Positions 7,997 through 17,037 of a stretch of 48,998 nucleotides of DNA are shown here, one piece after another (position 1 is the first letter of the stretch; each line of letters starts with the position of its first letter). The notes under the pieces were generated by a model. The model did not search any database. It had not been told where the DNA came from and saw only the letters and a program-made list of their open reading frames with translations. The stretch spans positions 1-48,998 of the forward strand of contig NZ_QXEC01000034.1 of the NCBI RefSeq assembly GCF_003583405.1, in the 5' to 3' direction. Both the position numbers and the translations under genes were made by a program. This DNA is from Micromonospora radicis. GTDB lineage: Bacteria > Actinomycetota > Actinomycetes > Mycobacteriales > Micromonosporaceae.

Positions 7997-10044
7997 CACC
8001 TCGCCCCATCCGGCTGGCCGTCGACATCGGCGGCACCTTCGTCGACGCGATGGAACTGGACACCCGCACCAACCGGGTGCGGTTCCGCAAGGCGTCCACC
8101 ACGCCGGCCCGTCCCGCCGACGGGGTGCTCGCCGCGATCACCGCGCTCGGCACCGACCTGTCCGAGGTGGAGCTGTTCATCCACGGCACCACCCTCGGGC
8201 TGAACGCGGTGCTGGAGCGACGTGGTGGGCGTACCGGCATCATCACCAACGAGGGATTCCGCGACATCTTCCTGCTCGGCCGGGGCAACGTGCCGCCGCA
8301 GCACATGTACGACTTCCAGTACCAGCGACCGCCGAGCCTGGTGCAGCGCCGCTTCACCGCCGGTGTCCGGGGCCGGCTGGACCACCGGGGTCAGGTGGTG
8401 GAGGAGCTGGATCCGGAGAGCGTGCGGGCCGCCGCCCGTACCCTGGTCGAGGAACACCAGGTCACCTCGATCGCCATCTGTTTCCTGCACTCGTTTCTCG
8501 ACCCGAGCCACGAACGGGAGGCCGCCCGGCTGATCCGGGAGCAACACCCCGAGGTCAGCCTGTCGCTCTCCACCGACATCGTGCGGGAGTACCGCGAGTA
8601 CGAGCGGACCAGCACCACCGTGCTGGAGGCGTACATCCGGCCGATCTTCGAACGGTACGTCGACGAGTTGGAGTCCGGCCTGGCCGATCGGGGCTTCGCC
8701 GGCCGGTTCCTGATCATGCGGTCCGGTGGCGGCTCGATGACCAGCACGGTGGCGAAGACGTCTCCCACCCACACCGTGCTCTCCGGTCCGGCCGGCGGCA
8801 TCGTCGGCGCCGCGTACCTGGCTTCCGAACTGGGGCGCGAGCGGCTGCTCACCTTCGACATCGGCGGCACCTCGCTGGACGCCTGCGTCATCGAACACGG
8901 CAGTCCGGTCGCCGCGTACGAGGCCCAACTGGAGCACTTTCCGCTGCTCATCCCGACGTACGACATCCGTACCATCGGGGCCGGTGGCGGTTCGATCGCC
9001 TGGCTGGACCGCGGCCTGCTCAAGGTCGGGCCGCAGAGCGCGGGGGCCGAGCCGGGGCCGGTCTGTTACGGGCGCGGCGGCACCCGGCCGACCGTCACCG
9101 ACGCGGCGGTGGTGCTCGGCTACATGGATCCGCAGCGGTTCCTCGCCGGCACCATGGGGCTGGACGACGCGGGCGCCCGCGCGGCCGTCCGGGAGCAGTT
9201 GGCCGAACCGCTGGGCCTGACCGAGGCGGGCGCGGCGGCCGGTGTCTTCGACGTGCTGCTGGCCCGTACCGTCGGCGCGGTCCGGCAGATCACCGTCGAG
9301 CGGGGGCACGACCCCCGACACTTCTCGCTGCTCGCCTTCGGTGGCGCCGGGCCGCTGCTGGCACCGCTGCTGGCCCGGGAGATGGGCATCGGTGAGGTGG
9401 TGGTGCCGTTCGCGCCGTCGGGCTTCTCCGCCTGGGGGATGCTGTCGGCGGACATCGTCAACGACTTCAGCCGCACGGTGATGGCCGCCCTGGACGACGT
9501 GGAACTGGCCGACCTGGAGCAGTTGTTCAAGGCGGTCGAGGCGGAGGCGGTGGCGTCGCTGGTGGCGCAGGGTGTGCCCGGCGGGCAGGCCGTGTTGGAG
9601 CGGCAGTTCGAGGTGCGGTATCTCGGCCAGGAACACAGCCTGATGGTCACCGTCGGGCGCGCGGTGGACCGCGACGCGGTGCGGGCCGCCTTCGACGAGC
9701 TGCACCGGGCCCGGTACGGCCACACCATGGACAACCCGCTGCAACTGCTCAACCTGCGGGTGCGTGGCATCGGGCGGACCGCCCGACCGGAGTTGGGCAG
9801 CCACCCGCGCGGTGACGGCGACCCGTCCCGGGCGTTGCTGACCCCTCGGGACGCGTACGACTTCGGGCAGCGCGCGGTGGTGCCGTTCGCCGTGTACGAC
9901 CGGGCCGCGCTGGAACCGGGCGACACGTTCGCCGGTCCGGCCCTCGTCGACGAGGGGACCTCGACCACGGTGGTGCCCAGCGGCCAGCGGGTCACCGTCG
10001 ACGAGCACCGCTACCTGCTGGTGACCTTGGAGGAGGCCGCATGA
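7993..10044 (+). CDS. Hydantoinase/oxoprolinase A-type subunit
   Basis: A 683-residue member of the HyuA / N-methylhydantoinase A / acetone-acetophenone carboxylase beta family. The N-terminal Hydant_A_N domain opens with LAVDIGGTFVDAME, the family's phosphate-binding loop. The central Hydantoinase_A domain contains the FDIGGTSLDAC repeat of the actin-like fold, GAGGGSIAW and SAGAEPGP. The C-terminal domain contains RYGHTMDN. These enzymes use ATP to activate a carbonyl or lactam for hydrolysis or carboxylation, always with the B subunit encoded next. The start overlaps the ATPase stop (ATGA). The substrate cannot be told from sequence; the transporter and the prolidase-like neighbour suggest an amide or cyclic imide. 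Confidence 0.9.
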   Translation: MTPRPIRLAVDIGGTFVDAMELDTRTNRVRFRKASTTPARPADGVLAAITALGTDLSEVELFIHGTTLGLNAVLERRGGRTGIITNEGFRDIFLLGRGNVPPQHMYDFQYQRPPSLVQRRFTAGVRGRLDHRGQVVEELDPESVRAAARTLVEEHQVTSIAICFLHSFLDPSHEREAARLIREQHPEVSLSLSTDIVREYREYERTSTTVLEAYIRPIFERYVDELESGLADRGFAGRFLIMRSGGGSMTSTVAKTSPTHTVLSGPAGGIVGAAYLASELGRERLLTFDIGGTSLDACVIEHGSPVAAYEAQLEHFPLLIPTYDIRTIGAGGGSIAWLDRGLLKVGPQSAGAEPGPVCYGRGGTRPTVTDAAVVLGYMDPQRFLAGTMGLDDAGARAAVREQLAEPLGLTEAGAAAGVFDVLLARTVGAVRQITVERGHDPRHFSLLAFGGAGPLLAPLLAREMGIGEVVVPFAPSGFSAWGMLSADIVNDFSRTVMAALDDVELADLEQLFKAVEAEAVASLVAQGVPGGQAVLERQFEVRYLGQEHSLMVTVGRAVDRDAVRAAFDELHRARYGHTMDNPLQLLNLRVRGIGRTARPELGSHPRGDGDPSRALLTPRDAYDFGQRAVVPFAVYDRAALEPGDTFAGPALVDEGTSTTVVPSGQRVTVDEHRYLLVTLEEAA

Positions 10045-11726
10045 CCGCCCTGGACGGCGCGCAGGTCGAGGTGGTCCGCAGCTATCTGCTGTCGGCGGCC
10101 GAGGAGATGCGGGCCACGCTGATCCGGACCTCGTTCAACCCGGTGATCTACGAGGTGCACGACTTCGGCCTGTCCATCTACGACGCGGACCTGCGGCTGG
10201 TCGCCGAGGCCACCGGGCTGACCTTCTTCCTCGGGGCGAACGACTACTCGCTGGCCAAGGGGGTGGCGTACGTGGGTCGGGAGAACCTGCACCGGGGTGA
10301 TGTGGTGCTGCTGAACTATCCGTACTGGAACGCCGCGCACGCCTACGACGCGACCCTGTTCGCGCCGGTCTTCCGGCCCGACCCGGCCGACGTCGACGCC
10401 GACGGCGACCTGGTGGGCTTCCTCTGCGTCCGGGCGCACTGGATGGATCTGGGGGCGAAGGATCCGGGTTATGTGTTGGATTCGACGGACATGCATCAGG
10501 AGGGGTTGATCTTTCCGGGGACGAAGGTGGTGTCCCGGGGGGTGCCGGTGCGGGAGATCCATGAGTTGATCCGGTTCAACTCGCGGATGCCGGCGGCGGT
10601 GTTGGGGGATCTGCACGCGCAGATCGCCGCGTTGCGTACCGGCGAACGCCGACTGCTGGAGATCATCGACAAGTTCGGCCGGGACACCGTGGCCGCTGCC
10701 GTCGACCGGATCATCGCCGACGGCGAGGCCCGTACCCGGGCCGCGCTCGCCGCCCTGCCGCAGGGCACCTGGAGCGCCGAGGACTGGGTCGACGACGACG
10801 GCATCACCGATGAACCGGTGAAGATGCGGGCCACCGTGACCATCGCCGACGGCACCTTCACCGTCGACTTCGCCGGCTCCGCGCCGGCCACCCGGGGCCC
10901 GATCAACATGCCGTTCGGTGCCACCGAGGCGATCTGCAAGGTCATCCTCAAGTCGCTCACCTCGCCGGACGAACCCTCCAACGCCGGCACGGTCGCACCG
11001 CTGGAGGTACGCGCGGAGCCCGGCACGTTGTTCCACGCCGTCTACCCGCAGCCGACCTTCACGCTGTGGACCGGCATCGTCGCCGTCGAGCTGATCCTCA
11101 AGGCGTTGGCGCAGGGGATGCCGGATCGGTTGCCGGCGTCCAGTGGTGGTGATGTGCCGGGGTTCATGATGGTCGGCGCGCATCCGGACACCGGCCGGAT
11201 CTTCGCGGTGAGCAACAACGACCTGGTCGGCTGGGGCGGCACGCCCGAGCACGACGGGATGGAGGCCGCCACCCACGTCTCCGGCAGCACCGGCCGGGGC
11301 ACCCCCATCGAGGTGATGGAGGCCCGCACCGGGATGTTCTTCGAGCGGGTGGAGATCCGGACGGATTCGGGGGGTGCGGGGCGGTTCCGGGGTGGGTGTG
11401 GGTTGCGGCGGGACATTCGGTTCGTGTCGGCGGGGGAGTTTCTGTCGGTGATCAAGAAGACGCGGAGTGCGCCGTGGGCGTTGGCGGGTGGGTTGTCGCC
11501 GGAGCCGAATCAGGTGGTGGTCTTCCCCGGGACGGATCGGGAGGCGCGGGTGAGTACGCGTCGGACGTCGGTGGTGGCGGGTGATCGGGTGTCGTTGTTG
11601 ACCGCTGGTGGTGGTGGGCATGGTGATCCGGCGCTACGGGATCCGGAGGCGGTCCGTCACGACGTGGCCGAGGGGTATGTCTCCGCACAGGCGGCCCGCG
11701 ACGTCTACGGGGTGCAGCCGCGATGA
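10041..11726 (+). CDS. Hydantoinase/oxoprolinase B-type subunit
   Basis: A 561-residue Hydantoinase_B / HyuB-type protein, obligate partner of the A subunit. Typical landmarks are EEMRATLIRTSFNPVIYE near the N-terminus, GDVVLLNYPYW, the conserved HWMDLGAKDPG region with DMHQEGLIFPG, and the C-terminal GGAGRFRGGCGLRR and GGGGHGDP motifs. It is coupled to its neighbours by ATGA overlaps at both ends. Codon use is oddly patchy: about 10440-10620, 11100-11160 and 11340-11640 prefer GAT, TTG, CAT, GGG and TCG, whereas the intervening sequence prefers C-ending codons. This may be a recombination mosaic. No frameshift or truncation is visible. Confidence 0.9.
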   Translation: MTALDGAQVEVVRSYLLSAAEEMRATLIRTSFNPVIYEVHDFGLSIYDADLRLVAEATGLTFFLGANDYSLAKGVAYVGRENLHRGDVVLLNYPYWNAAHAYDATLFAPVFRPDPADVDADGDLVGFLCVRAHWMDLGAKDPGYVLDSTDMHQEGLIFPGTKVVSRGVPVREIHELIRFNSRMPAAVLGDLHAQIAALRTGERRLLEIIDKFGRDTVAAAVDRIIADGEARTRAALAALPQGTWSAEDWVDDDGITDEPVKMRATVTIADGTFTVDFAGSAPATRGPINMPFGATEAICKVILKSLTSPDEPSNAGTVAPLEVRAEPGTLFHAVYPQPTFTLWTGIVAVELILKALAQGMPDRLPASSGGDVPGFMMVGAHPDTGRIFAVSNNDLVGWGGTPEHDGMEAATHVSGSTGRGTPIEVMEARTGMFFERVEIRTDSGGAGRFRGGCGLRRDIRFVSAGEFLSVIKKTRSAPWALAGGLSPEPNQVVVFPGTDREARVSTRRTSVVAGDRVSLLTAGGGGHGDPALRDPEAVRHDVAEGYVSAQAARDVYGVQPR

Positions 11727-12973
11727 CCGACACCAGTCCGCCCAGCCTGCTGCTGGCCAACTGCACCGTCCTCGACGCCCGCGTCCTGGACGGCCTGGCC
11801 CCCGTGCCCGACGCGGGAGTCTGGGTACGCGGCGACCGGATCGCCGCCGTCGGCCCGTACGCCGGGGTGGCGGCGCAGGCCCGGGCCGCCGGCCCGGTGA
11901 CCGAACTGGACCTCGACCGGGCGTACCTGACTCCCGGACTGGTCAACATGCACACCCATTTCTCGTTGTCGCTGCCCGGCACCGGCGGCGACAACGTTAA
12001 AACCATGGGCCCGTACGACCTGGCCCACTACATGGCCGACGGCGCCCGGCGCACCCTGCACTGTGGAGTGACCACGGTGCGCTGCGTGGCGGAGAAGGAC
12101 CACGCGGACTTCGCCCTGCGCCGGGCCATCACGGCCGGCCGGATCCCCGGCCCGCGTATCCACACCGCCGGCCGGGCCCTGGTCTGCACCGGCGGCCACG
12201 GCCACGAGAGCAACGACACCCTGGAGTGTGACGGCCCGGTCGGCTTCCGGCGTGGCGTACGCAGCCAGATCAAGGCCGGCGCGGACCTGATCAAGGTGAT
12301 GATCTCCGGTGGCATCGCCGGGGAACACGAGGGCATCCACACCCCGCAGCTGTTCGCCGACGAACTGGCGGCCGTGCTGGAGACGGCGCACGCCTGGGGT
12401 CGCAAGGTGACCGCGCACGCCGGCCCGGCCGAGGTGATCGCCACCGCGGTGGAGTTGGGCCTGGACTGTGTGGAACACGGCTACCAACTCACCCCGCAGG
12501 TGGTGACCCGGATGGCCGAGCGGGGCACCGCCCTGGTGCCGACGTTGCTGGTCACCCGCTGCAAGGCGTTCTTCGACGAACTCGGCGTGCCGGAGTGGAT
12601 GCAGTGCCGCTCGTTGGGCGCCGGTCCCCGGCACCTGGAAAGCTTCGCGATGGCGGTGGAGGCCGGGGTGGAGGTGCTGCTCGGCAGCGACATGCCCCCG
12701 TTCTGGGACTTCGAGGGCACCAACGCCACCGTCCGTGAACTGGAGTACCTCGCCGAGGGCATCGGGCCGGCGCGGGCGATCCACGCCGGCACCCGGGGAC
12801 CGATCCGCTGGTTGGGCGCCGAGGCGGACCTCGGCACGGTGCAGGACGGCAAGCTCGCCGACCTGATCGCCATGGACGGCGACCCGCTCGCCGACACCTC
12901 GGCGTTCCGGGGAGTGCGGTGGGTGATGACGGGCGGCCGGGTCGCCCGCGACGACCGGGCAGGTGTGCCGTGA
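11723..12973 (+). CDS. Amidohydrolase, prolidase-like (Xaa-Pro dipeptidase / imidazolonepropionase group)
   Basis: A 416-residue metal-dependent TIM-barrel hydrolase. Metal-ligand signatures appear in order: NMHTH after a short N-terminal beta domain, a Lys in LIKVMISGG that may be carbamylated, VTAHAG, CVEHGY, and the barrel-end Asp in LLGSDMPP. The C-terminal KLADLIAMDGDPL stretch closes the composite beta domain. Relatives hydrolyse Xaa-Pro dipeptides, imidazolonepropionate or other amides. Behind a hydantoinase-type pair it could cleave the opened product. The start overlaps the previous stop (ATGA) and its stop overlaps the next GTG start (GTGA). Confidence 0.88.
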   Translation: MTDTSPPSLLLANCTVLDARVLDGLAPVPDAGVWVRGDRIAAVGPYAGVAAQARAAGPVTELDLDRAYLTPGLVNMHTHFSLSLPGTGGDNVKTMGPYDLAHYMADGARRTLHCGVTTVRCVAEKDHADFALRRAITAGRIPGPRIHTAGRALVCTGGHGHESNDTLECDGPVGFRRGVRSQIKAGADLIKVMISGGIAGEHEGIHTPQLFADELAAVLETAHAWGRKVTAHAGPAEVIATAVELGLDCVEHGYQLTPQVVTRMAERGTALVPTLLVTRCKAFFDELGVPEWMQCRSLGAGPRHLESFAMAVEAGVEVLLGSDMPPFWDFEGTNATVRELEYLAEGIGPARAIHAGTRGPIRWLGAEADLGTVQDGKLADLIAMDGDPLADTSAFRGVRWVMTGGRVARDDRAGVP

Positions 12974-13383
12974 CGTTCGTGGCCGCCGACGAGGCGGCCG
13001 TCGCCGCGCTGATCGACGACCTGTACGCGGCGTTCCTGGCCGGCGACCGGCGGCGTTTCGACGGGCACCTGCACGCCGACGTGACCACCTGGGAGACCCA
13101 CCTGCCCGGTCCGTTGCGGAGCCGGGCGGAACTGGACGCCTACCGCAACAGCCGCGACGCGTCCGGGCAACGGCCCCAACTGGCCCTGCTGGTGGCCCGC
13201 GACAAGCACATCGACGTCTGGGGGGCGACCGCCGTGGCCCGGTACGTGCTGCTCGCCCGGTCCCATCCCGACCAGCCGCTGTCGGCCACCCGGGTCACCG
13301 ACGTGCTGCGGCGCGTCGGCGGCCGCTGGCTGATCGTGCACCACCACGCCGAACTGCTGCGCGACCAGGAGGAGACACGATGA
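12970..13383 (+). CDS. NTF2/SnoaL-like small protein
   Basis: A 137-residue protein starting at GTG 12970 inside the previous stop (GTGA). The pattern is that of the NTF2-like cone fold: an N-terminal helix pair (VAALIDDLYAAFLAGD), a short HLHADVTTWE segment, then strands ending in GGRWLIVHHHAELL, as in SnoaL_3/DUF4440 proteins. Such domains act as small hydrolases or isomerases, or as accessory folds beside amidohydrolases. His and Asp residues line the strands, but an active site cannot be assigned. Confidence 0.75.
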   Translation: MTFVAADEAAVAALIDDLYAAFLAGDRRRFDGHLHADVTTWETHLPGPLRSRAELDAYRNSRDASGQRPQLALLVARDKHIDVWGATAVARYVLLARSHPDQPLSATRVTDVLRRVGGRWLIVHHHAELLRDQEETR

Positions 13384-14381
13384 TCCGCCGACTGGTCGCG
13401 TACCGCACCGGTGAGCCCACGCAGGTGTTGTCGGTGGCCGAGCTGCCCGACGACCCGCCGCCCGGCCCCGGCGAAGTGCAACTCGCGGTACGGGCCGTCG
13501 GCCTGAACTTCCTCGACGTGTCGCTCTGTCGGGGCGAGTATCCGGTGCGCCCAGAGCCGCCGATGACCCCGGGAGTCGAGGCGGCGGGTCGGATCGTCGC
13601 GGCCGGTCCCGGTGCGGAGCAGCTGTTGGGGCAGGAGGTGATCGCCTGCCCGGCCCTGCCCCGCGGCGCGCTCGGCAGCACCGTCACCGTCGACGCGACG
13701 CTGGTGGTGGCTCGACCGCCCACGATGGAACCGACGATCGCCGCGGCGCTGCCGGTCACCTACCAGACGGCCTGGTTCGCCCTGGAGCGGGCGCGGGTCA
13801 CCGCCGGCGACGTCGTGCTGGTGCACGCCGGTGCCGGTGGCGTCGGTATCGCCGTCACCCAGTTGGCCGTCGCCCGGGGCGCGCGGGTCATCGCCACCGC
13901 CGGCAGCCCGGCCAAGACGGCGCTCTGCCGGGCGGAGGGCGCCGCGGTCGCCGTCGACTACACCAGCGAGGACTTCGTGGCCGTCGTGCGGGAGGCCACC
14001 GGCGGGCAGGGCGTCGACGTGGTGATCGACCCGGTCGGTGGTGACGTGCTCGCCCGATCCCTCGACTGTCTCGCGTTCGAGGGCCGGCTGGTGACCGTCG
14101 GCGCGGCCGGTGGCGCACCACCGCCGGTGGACCCGGCCCGGCTGATCGCCGCGAACGCCGACCTGGTCGGGCTCTCCTGGGGTTCGACGTACCCGTGGCG
14201 TCGGCCGGCGGCGGTACGCGCGGCCTACCAGACGCTGTTCGACCTCTGCGCGGCCGGCGCGGTCCGCCCACCGGTCGCCCGGGTGGTGTCCCTGGCGCAG
14301 ACGCCGCAGGCCCTCGACGACCTGGCCAGCCGCCGGACCACCGGAAAGATCATCGTACGGCTCGACGAAGGAGAGCAGTGA
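13380..14381 (+). CDS. NADPH:quinone oxidoreductase-like MDR enzyme (zinc-free)
   Basis: A 333-residue medium-chain reductase. It has the GroES-like N-domain with LNFLDVSLCRGEYP and PGVEAAGRI, then a Rossmann domain whose NADP loop is HAGAGGVGIAV, followed by VDYTSEDF and VVIDPVGGDV. Catalytic-zinc ligands of alcohol dehydrogenases are missing, matching the quinone oxidoreductase / enoyl reductase branch (QorA, CurA relatives). It probably reduces an activated C=C or quinone-like intermediate. The ATG at 13380 overlaps the upstream stop and the final TGA overlaps the next ATG (TGATG). Confidence 0.88.
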   Translation: MIRRLVAYRTGEPTQVLSVAELPDDPPPGPGEVQLAVRAVGLNFLDVSLCRGEYPVRPEPPMTPGVEAAGRIVAAGPGAEQLLGQEVIACPALPRGALGSTVTVDATLVVARPPTMEPTIAAALPVTYQTAWFALERARVTAGDVVLVHAGAGGVGIAVTQLAVARGARVIATAGSPAKTALCRAEGAAVAVDYTSEDFVAVVREATGGQGVDVVIDPVGGDVLARSLDCLAFEGRLVTVGAAGGAPPPVDPARLIAANADLVGLSWGSTYPWRRPAAVRAAYQTLFDLCAAGAVRPPVARVVSLAQTPQALDDLASRRTTGKIIVRLDEGEQ

Positions 14382-14710
14382 TGGCTGACAGCACCGACGG
14401 CGACATGGAGATCTACGACCTGAAGGTGACGGTGGACCGCATCGAGGGCCGATCGGTCTGCGGTATGGCCACCGGCGACTCGTTCGAGCTGGTCAACAGT
14501 GCCCACCTGCGGCTGCCGGAGGGCAAGCACTTCTGCGTCTACGCCCTCGCCGCCGTCCTTCCCTTCCTCGCCGCCAAACAGCGTGACCTGGCCGCCGGTG
14601 ACTGGCTCGCCCAGGACTCGCACTTCGCCTGCCCCGACCCCGAGGAGCGGCTCGTCATGAAGGTCGAACGGACCTGCCGCCGGACCATGAACTCGGCCGA
14701 CCTGACATGA
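14381..14710 (+). CDS. TIGR04076 family protein
   Basis: A 109-residue protein. It shows the compact pattern of the TIGR04076 family: a DLKVTVDRIEGRSVCG strand with Cys, MATGDSFEL, a Pro/Cys-containing CVYALAAVLPFL helix, then FACPDPEERLVMKVER. The conserved Cys residues suggest a structural or metal role, but no function is established for this family. Members often sit in catabolic operons beside oxidoreductases, as here. It is translationally coupled on both sides (TGATG and ATGA). Confidence 0.7.
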   Translation: MADSTDGDMEIYDLKVTVDRIEGRSVCGMATGDSFELVNSAHLRLPEGKHFCVYALAAVLPFLAAKQRDLAAGDWLAQDSHFACPDPEERLVMKVERTCRRTMNSADLT

Positions 14711-15717
14711 CCGGCGTCGAGATCGGACTCGGTCTACAGGGCGACAAACCGGCGGGCGCGTACGCCCGGCTGGCCCGGGCCGCCGAGTCGTACGGCTTCG
14801 ACGTGCTGACCGTCTTCGGTGACCTGATGTACCAGCCGCCGCTGTTCGCCCTGCTGGAGATCGCCCAGGCGACCGACCGGGTACGTCTCGGCCCCGCCTG
14901 CCTCAATCCGTACTCGCTGGCCCCGTACGAGATCGCCGGACAGCTCGCCGCCCTGGACCTGGCCTCGCACGGGCGGGCCTACCTGGGCCTGGCCCGGGGC
15001 ACCTGGCTCGGTGCGGTCGGCCTGCCCCAGCCGAAGCCGCTGGCCACCATCGAGGAGGCGACGGCGGTCGTCTACCGGCTGCTGCGCGGCGACCGGTCCG
15101 GCTACCAGGGAAGTGTCTTCACCCTGGCCCCCGGCACCGCGCTGCGCTACGCCGTGCACCGACCCGATCCGCCGCTGCTGCTCGGCGCCTGGGGTCCGCG
15201 CGGGGCGGCGCTGGCCGGCCGGATCGCCGACGAACTCAAGGTCGGCGGCACCGCCAACCCCGACCTGGTGCCGATCGTCCGCGACCGGATCCGGGTCGGC
15301 GCGGACGCGGTCGGCCGCGACGTCGACGCCATCGGCATCGTGTTCGGCGCGGTGACGGTGGTCGACACCGACGGTGCGGCGGCCCGCGCCCGGGCCCGCA
15401 CCGAAGTCGCCATGTACCTCGCGGTCGTGGCCGACCTGGACCCGACGGTCGTCCTGCCCGACGGCCTGGTCGCCCAGGTCGGACAGCTGGTCGACGCGGG
15501 CGAGCACGAGGCCGCCGGGCGTCTCATCCCGGACGGGGTGCTCGACCGGTTCGCCTTCTCCGGCACTCCCGAGCAGGTCGCCGCGCAGGCCCAGCGGCTC
15601 ATCGACGCCGGTGTCCGGCGGGTCGAGTTCGGCACCCCGCACGGGTTGACCGACGAGCGGGGCGTGGAACTGCTCGGTGCCGCCGTGCTGCCCCTGCTGC
15701 GTCGAGGACGGGGGTGA
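14707..15717 (+). CDS. Luciferase-like (LLM class) F420- or flavin-dependent oxidoreductase
   Basis: A 336-residue TIM-barrel oxidoreductase. Evidence includes the N-terminal strand VEIGLGLQG, ARAAESYGFDVLTVFGD, the RVRLGPACLNPYSLAPYEIAGQLAALD block typical of F420-dependent LLM enzymes, and the late AGVRRVEFGTPHGL strand. Family members use F420 or reduced FMN; many actinobacterial ones are F420-dependent reductases. In this operon it could carry out a redox step on the imported compound. The start overlaps the previous stop (ATGA) and the stop overlaps the next GTG (GTGA). Confidence 0.88.
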   Translation: MTGVEIGLGLQGDKPAGAYARLARAAESYGFDVLTVFGDLMYQPPLFALLEIAQATDRVRLGPACLNPYSLAPYEIAGQLAALDLASHGRAYLGLARGTWLGAVGLPQPKPLATIEEATAVVYRLLRGDRSGYQGSVFTLAPGTALRYAVHRPDPPLLLGAWGPRGAALAGRIADELKVGGTANPDLVPIVRDRIRVGADAVGRDVDAIGIVFGAVTVVDTDGAAARARARTEVAMYLAVVADLDPTVVLPDGLVAQVGQLVDAGEHEAAGRLIPDGVLDRFAFSGTPEQVAAQAQRLIDAGVRRVEFGTPHGLTDERGVELLGAAVLPLLRRGRG

Positions 15718-16895
15718 CCGAGGTGGAGGTCGTCGTCGTGACCGGTCCCGACCTGGTGGCCGACCTCGACCTGCTGGAAACCCTCACCGCCGGCACGGCC
15801 ACGGCGCTCGGTGTCGCCGGCCGGTTGGTCGTGGCCGGCTCGGCGGCCGAGTTGGCCGCCCTGGTCGCGGCGACGCCGCCGCCGCTGGTGGTGCTGCCCG
15901 GCCCCACCCCGACGGCGCGAGCTGTGATCACGGCGACACCCGAGGTGGTCTGGTACGACCCGACCGTGCAGCCCGTCGTACCCGGCGCGGTCCACCTACA
16001 GGGCCGGGGCATCTGGGGCCTGGCCTGGGCGATCCGCCACGCCGTGCACCGGCGGCGCACACCGGCCACCCGGCTCGCCTACGGCAGTCAGGCCGACCAG
16101 TGGGGTGACCTGCGGTTGCCGACTCCGCGCGAGTCCGTCCCGGGCACCTCCCGCGAACCCCGCCCACCTGCGGTCGCGGTACTGCTGCACGGCGGTTTCT
16201 GGCGGTCGGTGTGGGGCGCCGACCTGATGGACGCCCTCGCCGTCGACCTCACCGCCCGTGGGTACGCCTCCTGGAATGTGGAGTATCGGCGGCCCGACCG
16301 GCACGGCTGGGACGCCACCACCGCCGATGTGGCTGCCGCCGTCGCCGCGCTGACCGGCATCGCCGACCGCGGTGCCCTGGACCTTGGTCGGGTCGTCGTG
16401 CTGGGTCACTCGGCCGGCGGCCAACTGGCCCTGCGCGCCGCCGCCGACCTGGCTGCCGCCGACCTGGCCGCCGCCGAGCGGGGCGGGTCGTCGGGTCGGC
16501 GCGGTGCGGTCGCCGCCAGTCCTCGGGTGGCGGTGGCGGTGTCGCTGGCCGGGGTGGTCGACCTGGTCGAGGGGGAGCGTCGACAGCTCGGTGAGGGCGC
16601 CGTCGCCGCCGCGCTCGGCGGCACCCCGGAGACGACCCCTCGGCGGTACGCCACGAGCGACCCGCTGGCCCGGCTGCCGTTGGGCGTACCCACCGTGCTC
16701 GTGCAGGGCACCGCCGACAGCCTCGATCTCGTCGACAGCAACCGGCGCTACGCGGCGGCGGCCCGAGCGGCCGGCGACGATCTGACCCATCTCGAACTGC
16801 CCGGTGACCACTTCGACGTCATCGATCCCGGTTCGACCATCTGGCAGGCCACCCTCGCCGAGGTCGACCGCCGCATCGACCGGCTCGGCAGCTGA
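15714..16895 (+). CDS. Alpha/beta hydrolase with N-terminal degenerate type II dehydroquinase-like domain
   Basis: A 393-residue last gene of the operon, starting at GTG 15714 (GTGA overlap). Residues from about 150 form an alpha/beta hydrolase: LLHGGFWR oxyanion strand, nucleophile elbow GHSAGG, and a C-terminal GDHFDVID with the catalytic His, close to kynurenine-formamidase-like esterases. Residues 1-112 resemble AroQ: VVVVTGPDL, a LVVLPGPTPTARAV strand where AroQ has the NAGGLTHT loop, and GRGIWGLAWAIRHAV matching AroQ's GLGIQGYLLALRYL end. The catalytic Asn and His are replaced, so this part should be inactive. The stop codon lies inside the first unit of a 16-bp tandem repeat. The AroQ assignment is my inference. 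Confidence 0.8.
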   Translation: MTEVEVVVVTGPDLVADLDLLETLTAGTATALGVAGRLVVAGSAAELAALVAATPPPLVVLPGPTPTARAVITATPEVVWYDPTVQPVVPGAVHLQGRGIWGLAWAIRHAVHRRRTPATRLAYGSQADQWGDLRLPTPRESVPGTSREPRPPAVAVLLHGGFWRSVWGADLMDALAVDLTARGYASWNVEYRRPDRHGWDATTADVAAAVAALTGIADRGALDLGRVVVLGHSAGGQLALRAAADLAAADLAAAERGGSSGRRGAVAASPRVAVAVSLAGVVDLVEGERRQLGEGAVAAALGGTPETTPRRYATSDPLARLPLGVPTVLVQGTADSLDLVDSNRRYAAAARAAGDDLTHLELPGDHFDVIDPGSTIWQATLAEVDRRIDRLGS

Positions 16896-16972
16896 CCCGC
16901 CCGGCAGCTGGCCCGCCCGGCAGCTGGCCCGCCCGGCAGCTTGCCCGCCCGGTAGCTGGCCCGCCCGGCAGA
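16886..16972. repeat. 16-bp tandem repeat at the operon's 3' end
   Basis: Five full units of CGGCAGCTGGCCCGCC (16886-16965, one or two mismatches in units 1, 4 and 5) plus a partial sixth. Unit 1 contains the TGA of the last operon gene, so the array appears to have grown out of its coding end. The unit contains CAGCTG and could form hairpins. It sits between the operon and the convergent regulator and may slow or stop transcription. Confidence 0.8.
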
Positions 16973-17037
16973 CACCGGACACCGGCATGTTTCATGACGG
17001 TGAACAGATCCCGCGGCCCGGTCGTTGACCGACCTGG

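Noticed and set aside
10011..11621. 536-codon minus-strand frame opposite the hydantoinase B gene
   Set aside because: Shadow of a real gene; Pro/Arg/His-rich composition, no start context and no recognisable domain.
2384..16895. Secondary-metabolite gene cluster
   Set aside because: No polyketide, peptide-synthetase, terpene or RiPP core enzyme; the gene set is importer plus hydrolases and oxidoreductases, which fits catabolism.
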